Shown here in pieces: positions 17,591 through 27,259 of a DNA stretch of 64,000 nucleotides. Within the stretch, counting starts at the first letter, position 1. Each line of letters opens with the position of its first letter. The DNA is taken from positions 1-64,000 of the forward strand of contig CASEAH010000073.1 of the NCBI GenBank assembly GCA_949285935.1, in the 5' to 3' direction. Below the pieces are notes generated by a model. It made no database searches and was not told where the DNA came from. It saw only the letters and a program-made list of their open reading frames with translations. Made by a program: the position numbers and the translations under genes. The DNA comes from an uncultured Oscillospiraceae bacterium (GTDB lineage: Bacteria; Bacillota; Clostridia; Oscillospirales; Ruminococcaceae).

Positions 17591-20350
17591 TTATGAGGCC
17601 GCAGGCGCTTCCTGGGACTGTGAAGGCTCGGGGATCACGGCCAAAATCGCTTCCGAAACACCGCAGGCTGTCTTGAGCAGATTCATCTGATCACAAATCT
17701 CCTCGTATTCCCGGGGATTGACCATATATCCCAGTTCCAGCAGCACAGAGGGTGCGTAGGTCATGCGGGTCACATAATAGTAGCTTTCCTCCGGGTCGGT
17801 GGCCTGCCGCCCCAACATCCCCGGCAAACGGTCCATCAGCTGCTGGGCAAAGGCCAGGCTGATATCTTCGTGATAATAGACCTCCATCCGGCGGGTATTG
17901 TTCAGATCCCGGGTCAGACCGGCGCTGTTATGGTGGATGGAGAGGAAAATGTCCGGCTTCATCTGCTCCGAGATAATGCACCGCTCATCCAGAGAGACCC
18001 GGCTGTCGTCTGTACGGGTGAGCGCCACAGTGGCTCCCATCTGTTCCAGCCGGTATTTGACAGCATATACCGCTGCCAGATTCACCTGGGATTCCACCGG
18101 GCCGGTGGAACCCGCCACACCCAGCGCACCTGGGTCACTGCCCCCATGCCCTGCGTCCAGCAGTACCGTCACACCTTCCAGCGGCCGGCCCGGAGTCTGG
18201 GAACGCACCGGCGCCCGGCGCAGATACAGGCGTGTGGTGCCAGCCTGGGTGTCATATTCCAGGTTGTATCCCCACAGGCTTCCATCCGCCGCCAGGGGCA
18301 GAGTCAGCCTGACTCCGCCCGGGATCTCTTCCAGGGATCCTTCTCCCGTCAGGGAGGTAGCTGTGGCCGCCATATCCGCGGAAAAATCGGTATTCAGGAA
18401 ATCCAGGACCAGGCTGTCCTCCCTGCGGGCAGTCACCACCGCGGGAGTCCCTCCCTCAAAGACCAGATATTCCCCTTTTTCAGCCTCTTCCCGGCGTATC
18501 CCGGTGATCCGGGCATCGGGAGTATCCGTTCCTTCCAGAATCCGCACCTTTTCCGCCAGGATCCATCCCCCATTTTCCAGCTGGTAGGCAATGGTGGGGC
18601 TGCCGCTGCGGGTGGTTTCCATCCAGTCGGTAATGTAAGCCCGGGCTCCCGCCTTGAGGGTACCGGTAATGGTGTCGTCATTGTCCCCATCCGAAAGGAC
18701 ACTGGCAATATAGGCCGTTACCTCCAGGGAAAGCTGTACATTCTTTCCGGCCACATAAACCTCACCTTCCGACTGGTAGGTGGTGGTTTTGCCGCCATAG
18801 GTCAGCTGGTAAGTAACCCTGCCGATACTGGTGGTTTCGTTGGCAGGATACTGGTCGGGGTTCAGGGTGACCGACCCCTGGAATGTGGCCGGTACGCCGT
18901 CCTGGGCCGTGGCGGCTACCTGCCGGAGCGGAACCGTCATTCCGCCCACCGTGGCAGTGATAGAACCGCCGGCGGGTCCCACGCAGCTCAGCTCCAGCGT
19001 TTCATTGCTGTCTACCCCCAGTCCATACCGGGGAAACAGCGTGCTGGCGGTGATTCCGCTGATGGTGGCCGCTCCGGTGGAGGGGCTGCGGCGGGTAATG
19101 GTCACCTGCGACTGGGCGTCTCCCTGTCGGAAGGTAAAGGTATTGGCCCCCAGAGCCAGATCCGCCTGTACTCCAAAGGCTCCGCCCTGGGAGATCCGTT
19201 CCACCGGCTGGCCATTGAGGCTCAGTTCCACATCAGGATCAGAGGTACCCATCAGGAAAATGGAGCTGTCGGTGGTGGTGATGTCTGAAGCCGGGTAGGT
19301 GACCGCCAGGGTCCGGGGAATGGTAAGGGTAAGATCCGGCAGCGGGGACGCCGCCTGGGAAAAGAAGCTGACCAGCATTTCCGTTTCCCCGGGATCCTCC
19401 GCCAAATGGGAATAGCTTTCCAGCACCGCTCCCGCAACCGAAGGGTACAGGGAGTTGACCAGAAGCTGATAATCTGTCTGCCGGGGATCTCCCGTTTCCT
19501 GCCCGGAAGGCGACAGGGTGTTGACTGTATACAGCCGGGTTTCCTTTCCCGCGCTTGCCGCCGCGATCCACTGTTCCAAGATCTCTCCATAGGGGGTTTC
19601 GGCATCATCCACCGCCGCCCCGATGCGGGGCAGCGCCATCTGGAGGGTCCCGTCACCGGCCAGAGAGGCCAGCAGCTGGGGCGTTACCGGGCCGTTTTCT
19701 GCCATGCCGTCAAAAATCAGGCCCAGAGACACCCCGGAGGCGGTTTTCTCCATCTCCCGGCGGGTTTGCCGCAGCAGGTCTTCCAGGTCCTCCTGCTGCA
19801 CATCCAGGCCCGAAACATCTACCAGAACGCCTGCCAGGCCATAGCCGCGAATCAGTTCCGACAAGGTATCCTGCGCCTTTTCGCTGTCCGTTCCCACGCC
19901 TGCAGCACCGCCGTCCACCACGGCAAAAACCTGCGTCTTACGGTCCGCCGCTTCCTGGATCAGGCTCTCCAATGGGTCAAACCGGGCAAGGAGGCCGTCG
20001 GAAGCGGTAACATCCTCCGCTATCGGATGGAGTTTGGAACGGTACCAGGCCTCCCCCTCTCCGTCCAGCGCCTCAAAGAAAAGGGCGTTAAAGCCGTTCT
20101 CCTGCGCAAAGGCGGCCATCCGGGCCAGTTCCTCCTTCTGCGCCTCTGGTTCCAGGCCGGGCTGAGAGGGATAGTCGCCCTCCGGGCCGGTAGGAACAAA
20201 AAAGCCCCGGGCGCTGCCCAGGTACCGGTAGGCGCTGAGGATGTTCTCCTCCGGCTGGTCCTGAGGGAGGCTTCCGTACCAACTCCACAGTCCCAGCCCG
20301 GCAATGGCCGCGATGCACAGCACCAGCAGCACCTGCAAAAAACGTCTCAT
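17591..20350 (-). CDS. Large secreted/membrane-anchored N-acetylmuramoyl-L-alanine amidase
   Basis: 919 residues. An N-terminal signal anchor (about 5-25) leads into a TIM-barrel-like segment (about 40-330, GH-like family with LARFDPLESLIQEA and FDGMAENGP), then beta-rich linker domains (about 350-700), and a C-terminal Amidase_3 domain (about 725-905). The amidase motifs LLDAGHGGSDPGA (Zn His), ESQVNLA (Zn Glu), SIHHNS (Zn His) and LLELGY (catalytic Glu) are all present. It should cut the amide between MurNAc and stem peptide outside the cell. The fusion to a barrel domain is unusual and the barrel may bind or cleave wall polysaccharide. GGGAGG precedes the ATG. Confidence 0.88.
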   Translation of the reverse strand: MRRFLQVLLVLCIAAIAGLGLWSWYGSLPQDQPEENILSAYRYLGSARGFFVPTGPEGDYPSQPGLEPEAQKEELARMAAFAQENGFNALFFEALDGEGEAWYRSKLHPIAEDVTASDGLLARFDPLESLIQEAADRKTQVFAVVDGGAAGVGTDSEKAQDTLSELIRGYGLAGVLVDVSGLDVQQEDLEDLLRQTRREMEKTASGVSLGLIFDGMAENGPVTPQLLASLAGDGTLQMALPRIGAAVDDAETPYGEILEQWIAAASAGKETRLYTVNTLSPSGQETGDPRQTDYQLLVNSLYPSVAGAVLESYSHLAEDPGETEMLVSFFSQAASPLPDLTLTIPRTLAVTYPASDITTTDSSIFLMGTSDPDVELSLNGQPVERISQGGAFGVQADLALGANTFTFRQGDAQSQVTITRRSPSTGAATISGITASTLFPRYGLGVDSNETLELSCVGPAGGSITATVGGMTVPLRQVAATAQDGVPATFQGSVTLNPDQYPANETTSIGRVTYQLTYGGKTTTYQSEGEVYVAGKNVQLSLEVTAYIASVLSDGDNDDTITGTLKAGARAYITDWMETTRSGSPTIAYQLENGGWILAEKVRILEGTDTPDARITGIRREEAEKGEYLVFEGGTPAVVTARREDSLVLDFLNTDFSADMAATATSLTGEGSLEEIPGGVRLTLPLAADGSLWGYNLEYDTQAGTTRLYLRRAPVRSQTPGRPLEGVTVLLDAGHGGSDPGALGVAGSTGPVESQVNLAAVYAVKYRLEQMGATVALTRTDDSRVSLDERCIISEQMKPDIFLSIHHNSAGLTRDLNNTRRMEVYYHEDISLAFAQQLMDRLPGMLGRQATDPEESYYYVTRMTYAPSVLLELGYMVNPREYEEICDQMNLLKTACGVSEAILAVIPEPSQSQEAPAAS

Positions 20351-20398
20351 GGGTATCTACCTCCCGATTTTTCCATCATGACGGGGCTGGCCGTACCC

Positions 20399-20617
20399 CT
20401 ACAATTCAAAATCCGATTGGTCGAACTTGGGCAGCTGCACCTGGCGGGAGGGCTCCCGCTTCAGCGGCGCGTAACGGTATTTCCTGCAGGAATAAAAAGG
20501 GGAGACCACTCCCGCTTTTTCACAAAGCACCATCCTGCCGTCGCTGGTATCCTTACCGAAGCGGCAGTACCGGCAGGCTGGCTCCACATGGTTGCCAAAC
20601 AGCTTTTTCGGAGACAT
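20399..20617 (-). CDS. Small Cys-rich conserved-type protein
   Basis: A 72-residue protein with CRYCRFG, then single Cys in VLCEKAG and YSCRKY: a CxxC...C...C arrangement that could bind zinc or a cluster. The C-terminal half is basic and ends in acidic and aromatic residues. The ATG at 20617 follows GGAAGG by about 8 nt; longer readings add an unlikely N-terminus. No function recognised. It sits 48 bp before the amidase gene on the same strand. Confidence 0.65.
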   Translation of the reverse strand: MSPKKLFGNHVEPACRYCRFGKDTSDGRMVLCEKAGVVSPFYSCRKYRYAPLKREPSRQVQLPKFDQSDFEL

Positions 20618-20771
20618 ACATCCACTTCCTTCCCCCCGGGATCTCTCACATTCCGCCGGGATTCGACCGGATGTTTTTATTATAGCATTGCCCGCATGGA
20701 CAAATCCACTGGGATTTGTGAACTTTACAGGCAAATAGCGGAAAATCTCTTTGGAAGCTTCTGCAGAACTC

Positions 20772-21935
20772 TCAGCCGGGAGGCGGCAGTTCCTCCCCCT
20801 CCAGCGTCAGGAACAGGATGGCGCACATCCCCAGCAGGCAAACGGTCCCGGCAGCTGTGGTGCCGTCTCCCGTAAGGACCCGCCCGCCTGCGGCATAAGC
20901 GCCTACCGCCGCACACCGGGCCAACAGCCAGGGAGCAGCCAGTAATTGCGTCAGCATCCCGTGGATCACACGGGCCCGAAAAAAAAGCCCCATCTTTACT
21001 TTTCCCGGAGGAAAGCATGCGGCGATCTGACAAAGGACCGACAAACCTCCAAAGGAGAGCAGAAAGGGCAGGATAAGCACCGCCTGAGTGGGAGGAAGCT
21101 CCATGGCCGCCGCACTGCCGCTGCAGATTTCCAGCATTCCCCGCACCAGCGCACAGGCTCCCCCGGGGCTGAGCCGGCCGCCTGACAAAGCAGACAAAAC
21201 TTCCCCCGATGCCGCCAGCAAGCCGCAGCCCTCCAGGACACCCCCCAGTGCGGAAAAAAACACGGCAAAAGCACAGATCCCCATCATGGCGGAGGCCGCC
21301 CCCGATACAGACCGCACCAATACTGCCGCTCCCGGTTCCTTTTTATCCGAAAGGACGTTCCGCCGCAAAGCCAAAGAAGAAAATTTCCGCTTCCGAAGCA
21401 GCACGCGGCCGGTGATTGCTCCCGCCGCCAGCTGGCAGCCAAAAAGGCCAAGCCCCACGGCAGGAGAGCCAAAAATCCCGGTTCCCACCACACCGGTCAT
21501 AAAGGCCGGCCCGCTGTTGACGCAGAAGCAAAGAGCCATTTCAGCGTCCTCGGGTGTAATCTTTTCCTCCTCCAACAGCTGTGCCAGCACTTTTGCCCCC
21601 GCGGGGTATCCGCCGATCCAGCTGAGGAGCACCGCTCCTCCCAGGCTTCCGGGAGCACGGTATAAAAATCGTCCCAACCACCCTGCTGGAAGGGTGAGGA
21701 CAGACATCCCCCCTCCGGACGCTACCAGCCCGGACAAAACCAAAAAGGGGAACAGGGACGGGATCAGAACCGCCCCGCAGGCGGTAAGCCCTTGACGGGC
21801 TCCCTCGGCCGCCGTCTGCGGCCATACAAGCAGCCCCGCTCCCAGCAAAAGTCCTCCCACCGCCATAGCCGGGGACATCCCGACCCGGCGTTTTGTCTTT
21901 TCCTTCTTCACCGTCTCTCCCCCTCCCCACTTCAC
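20772..21935 (-). CDS. ylbJ: YlbJ/SpoVV-type sporulation membrane protein (nucleoside-recognition fold)
   Basis: 387 residues with about eight membrane helices and the Gate-domain signatures PSLFPFLVLSG, SWIGGYPAGAKVL and CFCVNSGPAFMTGVVG, as in the YlbJ family. In Bacillus YlbJ (SpoVV) is needed for dipicolinate movement during spore formation. The start may lie slightly downstream, at the Met of GMSPAM or the Val of TVKKEK; the first ATG is kept. Together with yqfC-yqfD it supports an endospore-forming host. Divergent from yqfC across a repeat-bearing gap. Confidence 0.8.
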   Translation of the reverse strand: MKWGGGETVKKEKTKRRVGMSPAMAVGGLLLGAGLLVWPQTAAEGARQGLTACGAVLIPSLFPFLVLSGLVASGGGMSVLTLPAGWLGRFLYRAPGSLGGAVLLSWIGGYPAGAKVLAQLLEEEKITPEDAEMALCFCVNSGPAFMTGVVGTGIFGSPAVGLGLFGCQLAAGAITGRVLLRKRKFSSLALRRNVLSDKKEPGAAVLVRSVSGAASAMMGICAFAVFFSALGGVLEGCGLLAASGEVLSALSGGRLSPGGACALVRGMLEICSGSAAAMELPPTQAVLILPFLLSFGGLSVLCQIAACFPPGKVKMGLFFRARVIHGMLTQLLAAPWLLARCAAVGAYAAGGRVLTGDGTTAAGTVCLLGMCAILFLTLEGEELPPPG

Positions 21936-22147
21936 AGTCTATTGGAACCGCTTCCCCGATATGCGGGAAAGTGTTGGCTGCGGTCTGCGGCGCCGGACTT
22001 TTGACCGCTGTCCTGGGGAAACCCGTTTACAGCCCATGGAACAGAAAGTTTTCAGATTCCCATATTCTTTTGAACCAGCGTACCCTTCAGGGCGTTTCTG
22101 AAAACAAAGAAATGCACAGGTTTTTTGCAGGAAGTGCGGGGTTGCAG

Positions 22148-22400
22148 TCAGAACTCCCGGCTAAGCCCGGGGCTTTAGTAAACCCTGGAAGGGCCTCATA
22201 CCGGCAAGCCTCTCAAGAGGCACTGAATCATCCACCCTGCATCACCTGCACGGCAGCCCCTAAACGGGCGTTGCTTTTCCAGAATCAATTTTGGGGCAAC
22301 CTTAAAGCTGCTGATCTTTTCTCGCTTCGCTCGTTGCTTGAAGCTAAAGTTTTTTTAACACTCTTCGATAAAGCTGGGGGTTGCCTTTGCGCTTAAGCAA
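22148..22400 (+). repeat. Dispersed ~250-bp repeat, copy 2 (full length)
   Basis: Starts GTCAGAACTCCCGGCTAAG, continues with CTCATACCGGCAAGC, CTGCATCACCTGCACGGCAGC, GGGCGTTGCTTTTCCAGAAT and TTGCTTGAAGCTAAAG, and ends at CGCTTAAGCAAAC. It is collinear with the copies at 34965 and 49886. Short open frames run through it, but with no start signal and no known family. Confidence 0.75.
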
Positions 22401-22698
22401 ACAAGGCAAAAGCGCAGGAATCCCTTGTGGATTCCCGGCATTTTTAACGCGGCAGCCACCACTTCCTGTAGAAAAAGATGAAAATTCCGACTTGGAAAAA
22501 ACGCCGTTAATCTATGGAAGATTCCATTTGTATTTCCAAAAATCCATCCAGAAGATTATTTTAAAGGGCAGCTGGGGTTAAGCTTTATTTTTCTGGTCCA
22601 CAGCCGGAGATACCCCCGAATTTGACCCAACGGATAGGACATCCCCCGGACAGCATAGAAATGTTTTTGAAACGCTTTCCTGATGAGGTGACATTTTT

Positions 22699-23010
22699 AT
22701 GCCCAAGCGAAAGATCCCCCGGCAGCAGCAGCCCCCCGCTCCTGTGCAAAAGAGCAACATTTTCGCTCTTGGCCGGGTGGCAGAAGAATCCCGTGTGGCT
22801 TTTCTGCCTATGGTGCGGGTGGAACTCCTGTCCAACAAGCAGGCCGTTGTGGACGGCTGCCGGGGAATTCTGGAATATTCCGATACCTGCATCCGGCTGA
22901 GTGCCGACCGCCTGATTGTGAAATTTACCGGTCATGATCTGGAAATCAAATGCCTTACCGACAGCGGCGCCGTTATCGAAGGCTGTCTGCTGGCGGTGGA
23001 ATATCAGTAG
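22699..23010 (+). CDS. yqfC: YqfC (YabP/YqfC family) sporulation protein
   Basis: 103 residues. The C-terminal 80 match the YabP/YqfC beta-rich domain (NKQAVVDGCRGILEYSDTCIRL, LIVKFTGHDLEIKCL). In Bacillus yqfC is transcribed by sigma-E in the mother cell. A CATAGAAAT box at 22656-22664 resembles a sigma-E -10 element, but its -35 is unconvincing. The gene is followed by yqfD after 17 bp, the conserved order. Confidence 0.88.
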   Translation: MPKRKIPRQQQPPAPVQKSNIFALGRVAEESRVAFLPMVRVELLSNKQAVVDGCRGILEYSDTCIRLSADRLIVKFTGHDLEIKCLTDSGAVIEGCLLAVEYQ

Positions 23011-23027
23011 CAAAAGGAGGCTGGACC

Positions 23028-24218
23028 GTGCTGATCCCTATGATCCGCTTTTTTCGGGGCAGCGTTTGCTTCCAGGTCCGGGCGGGCTTCCCTGAACGGC
23101 TGCTCAACCTGTGTGCCCGGGGCGGCGTTCCGGTATGGAACGGACGAAAGACCGGAAACGTTTACACCGCCTGCACCACCACCAAAGGCGCGCGGCGTCT
23201 GGAATCCCTGGCCCAAAAGGCCGGAGTAACGGTAGAGATCCTGGGATCCGGCGGCGCTCCCGCTCTTCTGCGCAGCTACCGCAAACGGGTGGGGCTGCTG
23301 GCAGGAGCTGTTATCCTGTTGGCGGCTCTTCTATTTATGGGGTCCTTTATCTGGCGGATTGACATTGTGGGAGCGGAGCAGGTCAGCGAAACCGATATCC
23401 GCAACGTCCTCCGGGATCTGGGCGTAAGGCGGGGAGTCCTGCGTGATTCCATTGATGCGGTGGATGTGGCCCGGCAGATGATCCTGCGTCTGCCGGATCT
23501 CAGCTGGGCCGCCGTCAATCTGCGGGGCAGTGTGGCCACGGTGGAGGTGAAGGAGCGGGTAGAACCGCCAGTGCGGGTGGACGACCAGGTTCCCCATAAT
23601 GTGGTGGCCCAAAAAACCGGCTTCATCACCGCCATGGAAGTTTACGAAGGACAGCCCACCGTAAAAGTGGGGGATTCGGTGGCAGCGGGAGATATTCTGG
23701 TCAGCGGGATCATGGAGGACAAGAACGGCCGCAGCCGTACCGTCCATGCCCGGGCGCGGGTGGTGGCCCAGACCCGGGAATCGCTTTCGCTGCCCATCCC
23801 CTATGAACAGGAAACCCTCACCTACCAGGGGGTCCAGGTGCGCCGGTACCTGAACATTTTCTCTCTGCGTATCCCCCTGAGCCTGGGGGGAATCCCCCGG
23901 GAGCCTTACAAGCTGGAATCCGGAACCTGGGACATTCCGGTGGTAAGCGCCGTTGCTCCCATCACCTTTACCCGGGAAAATTATATTCTCTTTACCCGGG
24001 AAAGCTATACCATTACCGAGGACGAGGCCCGGCTTTTGGCTCAGCTGCAGCTCCCTCAGATGGAAGCCGCAGCTTTTGAGGGCTGCAGAGTGCTGGACCG
24101 GCAGCTGACCGGTCAGGCTCTGGAGGATGCCTTCCTTTTGGAGGGAGAATATCTGGTGGAGGGCGAAATCGGGGAGGAACGGGAAATTTTGATGGATAAT
24201 ACGCCAGAAAACAGCTGA
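23028..24218 (+). CDS. yqfD: Sporulation protein YqfD
   Basis: 396 residues, the usual length. An N-terminal YqfD-specific domain (about 1-85) precedes a transmembrane helix (about 92-112, LLAGAVILLAALLFMGSFIW). An extracytoplasmic part follows with a POTRA-like segment (IDIVGAEQVSETDI, VRRGVLRDSID, then VEVKERVEPP). The start is a GTG with AAAAGGAGG 7 nt upstream; an ATG 12 nt later is the alternative. YqfD is sigma-E controlled and needed for efficient sporulation in Bacillus. Confidence 0.9.
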   Translation: MLIPMIRFFRGSVCFQVRAGFPERLLNLCARGGVPVWNGRKTGNVYTACTTTKGARRLESLAQKAGVTVEILGSGGAPALLRSYRKRVGLLAGAVILLAALLFMGSFIWRIDIVGAEQVSETDIRNVLRDLGVRRGVLRDSIDAVDVARQMILRLPDLSWAAVNLRGSVATVEVKERVEPPVRVDDQVPHNVVAQKTGFITAMEVYEGQPTVKVGDSVAAGDILVSGIMEDKNGRSRTVHARARVVAQTRESLSLPIPYEQETLTYQGVQVRRYLNIFSLRIPLSLGGIPREPYKLESGTWDIPVVSAVAPITFTRENYILFTRESYTITEDEARLLAQLQLPQMEAAAFEGCRVLDRQLTGQALEDAFLLEGEYLVEGEIGEEREILMDNTPENS

Positions 24219-24370
24219 AAATTTTATGAATAATTCATAGTTTTATTCAGTTCTTTATGATATACTGATAGCGTAAACTTTTCCGGCCTTTTTCCGCCAG
24301 CCGCGGCGTCCGGGACTTTGCCCCAACGCCCGACCCGCAGGGCCGTTTAGCACAAAGGAGAAGCAAATAC

Positions 24371-25351
24371 ATGGTGGAACAAATCATTGATATTGAGCGG
24401 ATGGAACACGCCATGACGCTTTTCGGCAGCTGTGATGAAAACAGCCGGCAGATCGAACAGCAGTATGGCGTTACCATCCTGTTCCGGGGAACGGATATCA
24501 AGGTGTCCGGCGAACCGGAAGCCGTCATGCAGGCCGGCAAATGCATTCAGGGCCTGCTGACCATGGTGGAATCCGGCGAGCCTCTTACCGACCAGAATAT
24601 CCGGTATGTCATGTCCCTGGTGGAGGAAGGCAAGGAGCAGGAAGTCTCCGAGATGGGCAAGGACGTCATCTGCATCACCGCCAAAGGCCGCCCCCTCAAA
24701 GCCAAAACCATCGGCCAGCAAAAATACATCGACAGCATCCGCCGCAACACCATCGTCCTGGGCATCGGCCCCGCCGGTACCGGCAAAACTTATCTGGCGG
24801 TAGCCATGGCGGTCAAGGCATTCCGCGCCCATGAGATCAACCGCATCATCCTCACCCGCCCGGCGGTGGAGGCGGGAGAAAAGCTGGGCTTCCTTCCCGG
24901 CGACCTGCAAAACAAGGTGGACCCCTATCTCCGCCCCCTGTATGACGCCCTGTTTGACATGCTGGGTACCGAAAATTTCCAGAAGTACCTGGAGCGGGGC
25001 AACATTGAGGTAGCCCCCCTGGCTTACATGCGGGGGCGCACTCTGGACGACAGCTTCATCATCCTGGACGAAGCCCAGAACACTACTCCCGAGCAGATGA
25101 AAATGTTTCTGACCCGGCTGGGCTTTAACTCCAAAGCGGTCATTACCGGCGACATCACCCAGATCGACCTTCCCGATCCCCGTCACTCGGGATTGCTGGA
25201 GGCCTCCCGGGTACTCCGGGGCATTGAGGACATCGGCATCTGCCAGTTCTCCGAAAAAGATGTGGTCCGCCACCGGCTGGTCCAGGATATCATCAAAGCC
25301 TACGAAAAATATTATAACGATTCCGCAAGGAGGAAAAAAACAAATGGATAA
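24371..25351 (+). CDS. phoH: PhoH-family ATPase
   Basis: 326 residues. The Walker A motif GPAGTGKTYLA (about residues 134-144) and Walker B FIILDEAQNTT are intact, in the order typical of PhoH/PhoL proteins, which are cytoplasmic ATPases linked to RNA metabolism. AAAGGAG lies 9 nt before the ATG. Upstream, TATGAATAATTCATA (24226-24240) is a palindrome, and TATACT at 24261-24266 could be a -10 box. The stop overlaps the start of ybeY by 8 nt: first gene of the phoH-ybeY-dgkA-era operon. Confidence 0.93.
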   Translation: MVEQIIDIERMEHAMTLFGSCDENSRQIEQQYGVTILFRGTDIKVSGEPEAVMQAGKCIQGLLTMVESGEPLTDQNIRYVMSLVEEGKEQEVSEMGKDVICITAKGRPLKAKTIGQQKYIDSIRRNTIVLGIGPAGTGKTYLAVAMAVKAFRAHEINRIILTRPAVEAGEKLGFLPGDLQNKVDPYLRPLYDALFDMLGTENFQKYLERGNIEVAPLAYMRGRTLDDSFIILDEAQNTTPEQMKMFLTRLGFNSKAVITGDITQIDLPDPRHSGLLEASRVLRGIEDIGICQFSEKDVVRHRLVQDIIKAYEKYYNDSARRKKTNG

Positions 25352-25847
25352 AGTGAAGGTGCAGATCTCCAACCGCCAGAAGGATGTAAAGATCCCCTCC
25401 GGTATCCGGCTGCTGATCCGCCGCTGCTGCACCGCCGTACTGGATTACGAAAATTTTCAGGGCAGTGCGGAAATCAGCGTCAGCTTTCTCAACAATCAGC
25501 AGATTCGCCAACTTAATGCCGATCATCGGGGCAAAGATATAGAAACCGACGTCCTCTCCTTCCCTTTGGGAGAAAACGGCGTCTACGACATGAACATGGA
25601 AACCGGCGCCTATATGCTGGGGGATATTGTTATCTCAGTGGAAAAGGCCATTGATCAGGCTGAAATGTACGGCCACACCCTCCAGCGGGAAATCGGGTTC
25701 CTTACCGTCCACAGCATGCTCCACCTGCTGGGATATGACCATGAAGCGGGCGGTCTGGAGGCCACTTTGATGCGGGAAAAGGAAGAAGCCATTCTGGCGG
25801 AGCTGGGTCTGACCCGGGACGTCACCTATGTCGTCCCCACCCCGTGA
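25344..25847 (+). CDS. ybeY: Endoribonuclease YbeY (rRNA maturation)
   Basis: 167 residues with the zinc motif HSMLHLLGYDHE (HxxxHxxxxxH) near the C-terminus and the conserved ETDVLSFPL segment. YbeY processes 16S rRNA and acts in ribosome quality control. The ATG at 25344 follows AAGGAGG; upstream in-frame codons lie inside phoH and are rejected. It overlaps phoH by 8 nt and dgkA by 4 nt. Confidence 0.95.
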   Translation: MDKVKVQISNRQKDVKIPSGIRLLIRRCCTAVLDYENFQGSAEISVSFLNNQQIRQLNADHRGKDIETDVLSFPLGENGVYDMNMETGAYMLGDIVISVEKAIDQAEMYGHTLQREIGFLTVHSMLHLLGYDHEAGGLEATLMREKEEAILAELGLTRDVTYVVPTP

Positions 25848-26323
25848 GAGGCCAGCTGCGCTCCCTGGGACAGAGTTTTGCCGCCGCCTGGGCAGGGCTT
25901 TCCCGTGCCCTGCTTACCCAGCGTAACCTGCGCATCCATCTGACTGCCTCCTGCTGGGCGGTATGGCTGGGCGCCAGTCTGGAGCTTACCCACGCTCAGC
26001 TGGGCGTTCTGCTGCTCACCTGCGGGATGGTCATCATTGCCGAACTGCTCAACACCGCCGTGGAGGCCCTCACCGACCACCTGATCCCCCAACGCAGCGT
26101 CACTGCCAAAACGGCTAAGGACACCGCGGCGGGCGCGGTGCTGGCGGGGGCCGTTTTTGCTGTCTGTGTGGGCGGGGTGCTGCTGTGGCGTCCGGACAAG
26201 CTCCTGGCTCTGGGACAGTCCTTTTTGAGACAGCCGTCCCGGCTGGCAGGACTGGCTGCTGCGGCGGCTGTGTCCCTGTGGTTCATATTTGGTATCAGAA
26301 GGAAAAGGAGAACCCATGACTGA
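25844..26323 (+). CDS. dgkA: Diacylglycerol/undecaprenol kinase (DgkA family)
   Basis: 159 residues. The family signature is clear: RNLRIHLTA at the start of the first helix, then MVIIAELLNTAVEALTDHL, which contains the catalytic and Mg-binding Glu and Asn residues. Gram-positive members phosphorylate undecaprenol rather than diacylglycerol. It extends about 25 residues past the usual length, with a fourth hydrophobic helix (LAGLAAAAAVSLWFIFGI) and a basic tail. The GTG start overlaps the ybeY stop (GTGA). Confidence 0.9.
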   Translation: MRGQLRSLGQSFAAAWAGLSRALLTQRNLRIHLTASCWAVWLGASLELTHAQLGVLLLTCGMVIIAELLNTAVEALTDHLIPQRSVTAKTAKDTAAGAVLAGAVFAVCVGGVLLWRPDKLLALGQSFLRQPSRLAGLAAAAAVSLWFIFGIRRKRRTHD

Positions 26324-27218
26324 AACAAAATCTGCCTTTATTGCCATTGTAGGCAAGCCCAATGTGGGCAAAAGCTCCCTTCTCAACCGTCTGGTGGGAG
26401 AAAAGGTTGCCATTGTCTCCAACAAGCCCCAGACCACCCGCACCCGTATCACCGGCGTTCTGACCCGTGAGGGCTGCCAGCTGGTTTTCATCGACACTCC
26501 CGGCCTTCACAAGCCCAAAACCGCCCTGAGCCAGTATATGGTCAAGCAGGTGAACGATTCCGTCGCTGATGTGGATCTGGCTGTACTGGTGGTGGAGCCT
26601 CAGGGCCCCCTGACCAAAGCAGAAGTGGAACTGATAGAGTCCTTCCGCCGCCTGCATCTGCCGGCGGTGGCGGTGCTGAACAAGATCGACGCTCTGGAGG
26701 AAAAGGAGCTGCTCATCCCCAAAATGGCGGCTCTGTCTGAGGCCTATGATTTTGACCAGATCGTCCCCGTCAGCGCCCTGACCGGGGAGGGCTGCGACCT
26801 GCTGCTGGATCTGTTGATGGCTTACGGCGAACCGGGCCCTCACTTCTTCCCCGACGACGCTCTCACCGATCAGCCGGAACGCGCCATCTGTGCGGAGATT
26901 TTGCGGGAAAAGATCCTGCTGAACATGCAGGAGGAGATTCCCCACGGCACTGCCGTCACCATTGAAGAAATGAAGGAGCGGCAAGGGCCGGAAGACAGCA
27001 CCATTGTGGACATCCAGGCGGTCATTTACTGTGAGCGCCAGAGCCACAAGGGAATGGTCATCGGAAAAGGCGGCCAGATGCTGAAAAAAATCGCCAGTGC
27101 CGCCCGGGCCGATATGGAGGCCTTCCTTTCGGTAAAAGTGAACCTCCAGTGCTGGGTCAAGGTAAAGGAAGACTGGCGCAACGAGGAACGGATGCTGCGT
27201 AATTTCGGATTCAAATAA
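26316..27218 (+). CDS. era: GTPase Era
   Basis: 300 residues. G1 GKPNVGKSS, G2 TTRTRI, G3 DTPGLH and G4 NKID are followed by a KH RNA-binding domain (IGKGGQMLKKIASAAR) near the C-terminus. Era binds 16S rRNA during small-subunit assembly. The ATG has AAGGAG 6 nt upstream and the gene overlaps dgkA by 8 nt. Position between dgkA and recO is the common Firmicutes order. Confidence 0.97.
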   Translation: MTETKSAFIAIVGKPNVGKSSLLNRLVGEKVAIVSNKPQTTRTRITGVLTREGCQLVFIDTPGLHKPKTALSQYMVKQVNDSVADVDLAVLVVEPQGPLTKAEVELIESFRRLHLPAVAVLNKIDALEEKELLIPKMAALSEAYDFDQIVPVSALTGEGCDLLLDLLMAYGEPGPHFFPDDALTDQPERAICAEILREKILLNMQEEIPHGTAVTIEEMKERQGPEDSTIVDIQAVIYCERQSHKGMVIGKGGQMLKKIASAARADMEAFLSVKVNLQCWVKVKEDWRNEERMLRNFGFK

Positions 27219-27259
27219 GCGTTCCCCGTATCGCAGAAATTTGCGGGAGGGATGTTGGA

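Noticed and set aside
22148..22400. Treating the repeat copies as coding because short frames through copies 2 and 3 share residues such as RALLFQ and LLEAK
   Set aside because: The residue match follows from the DNA match; no start signals, and the frame is not kept in copies 5 and 6.
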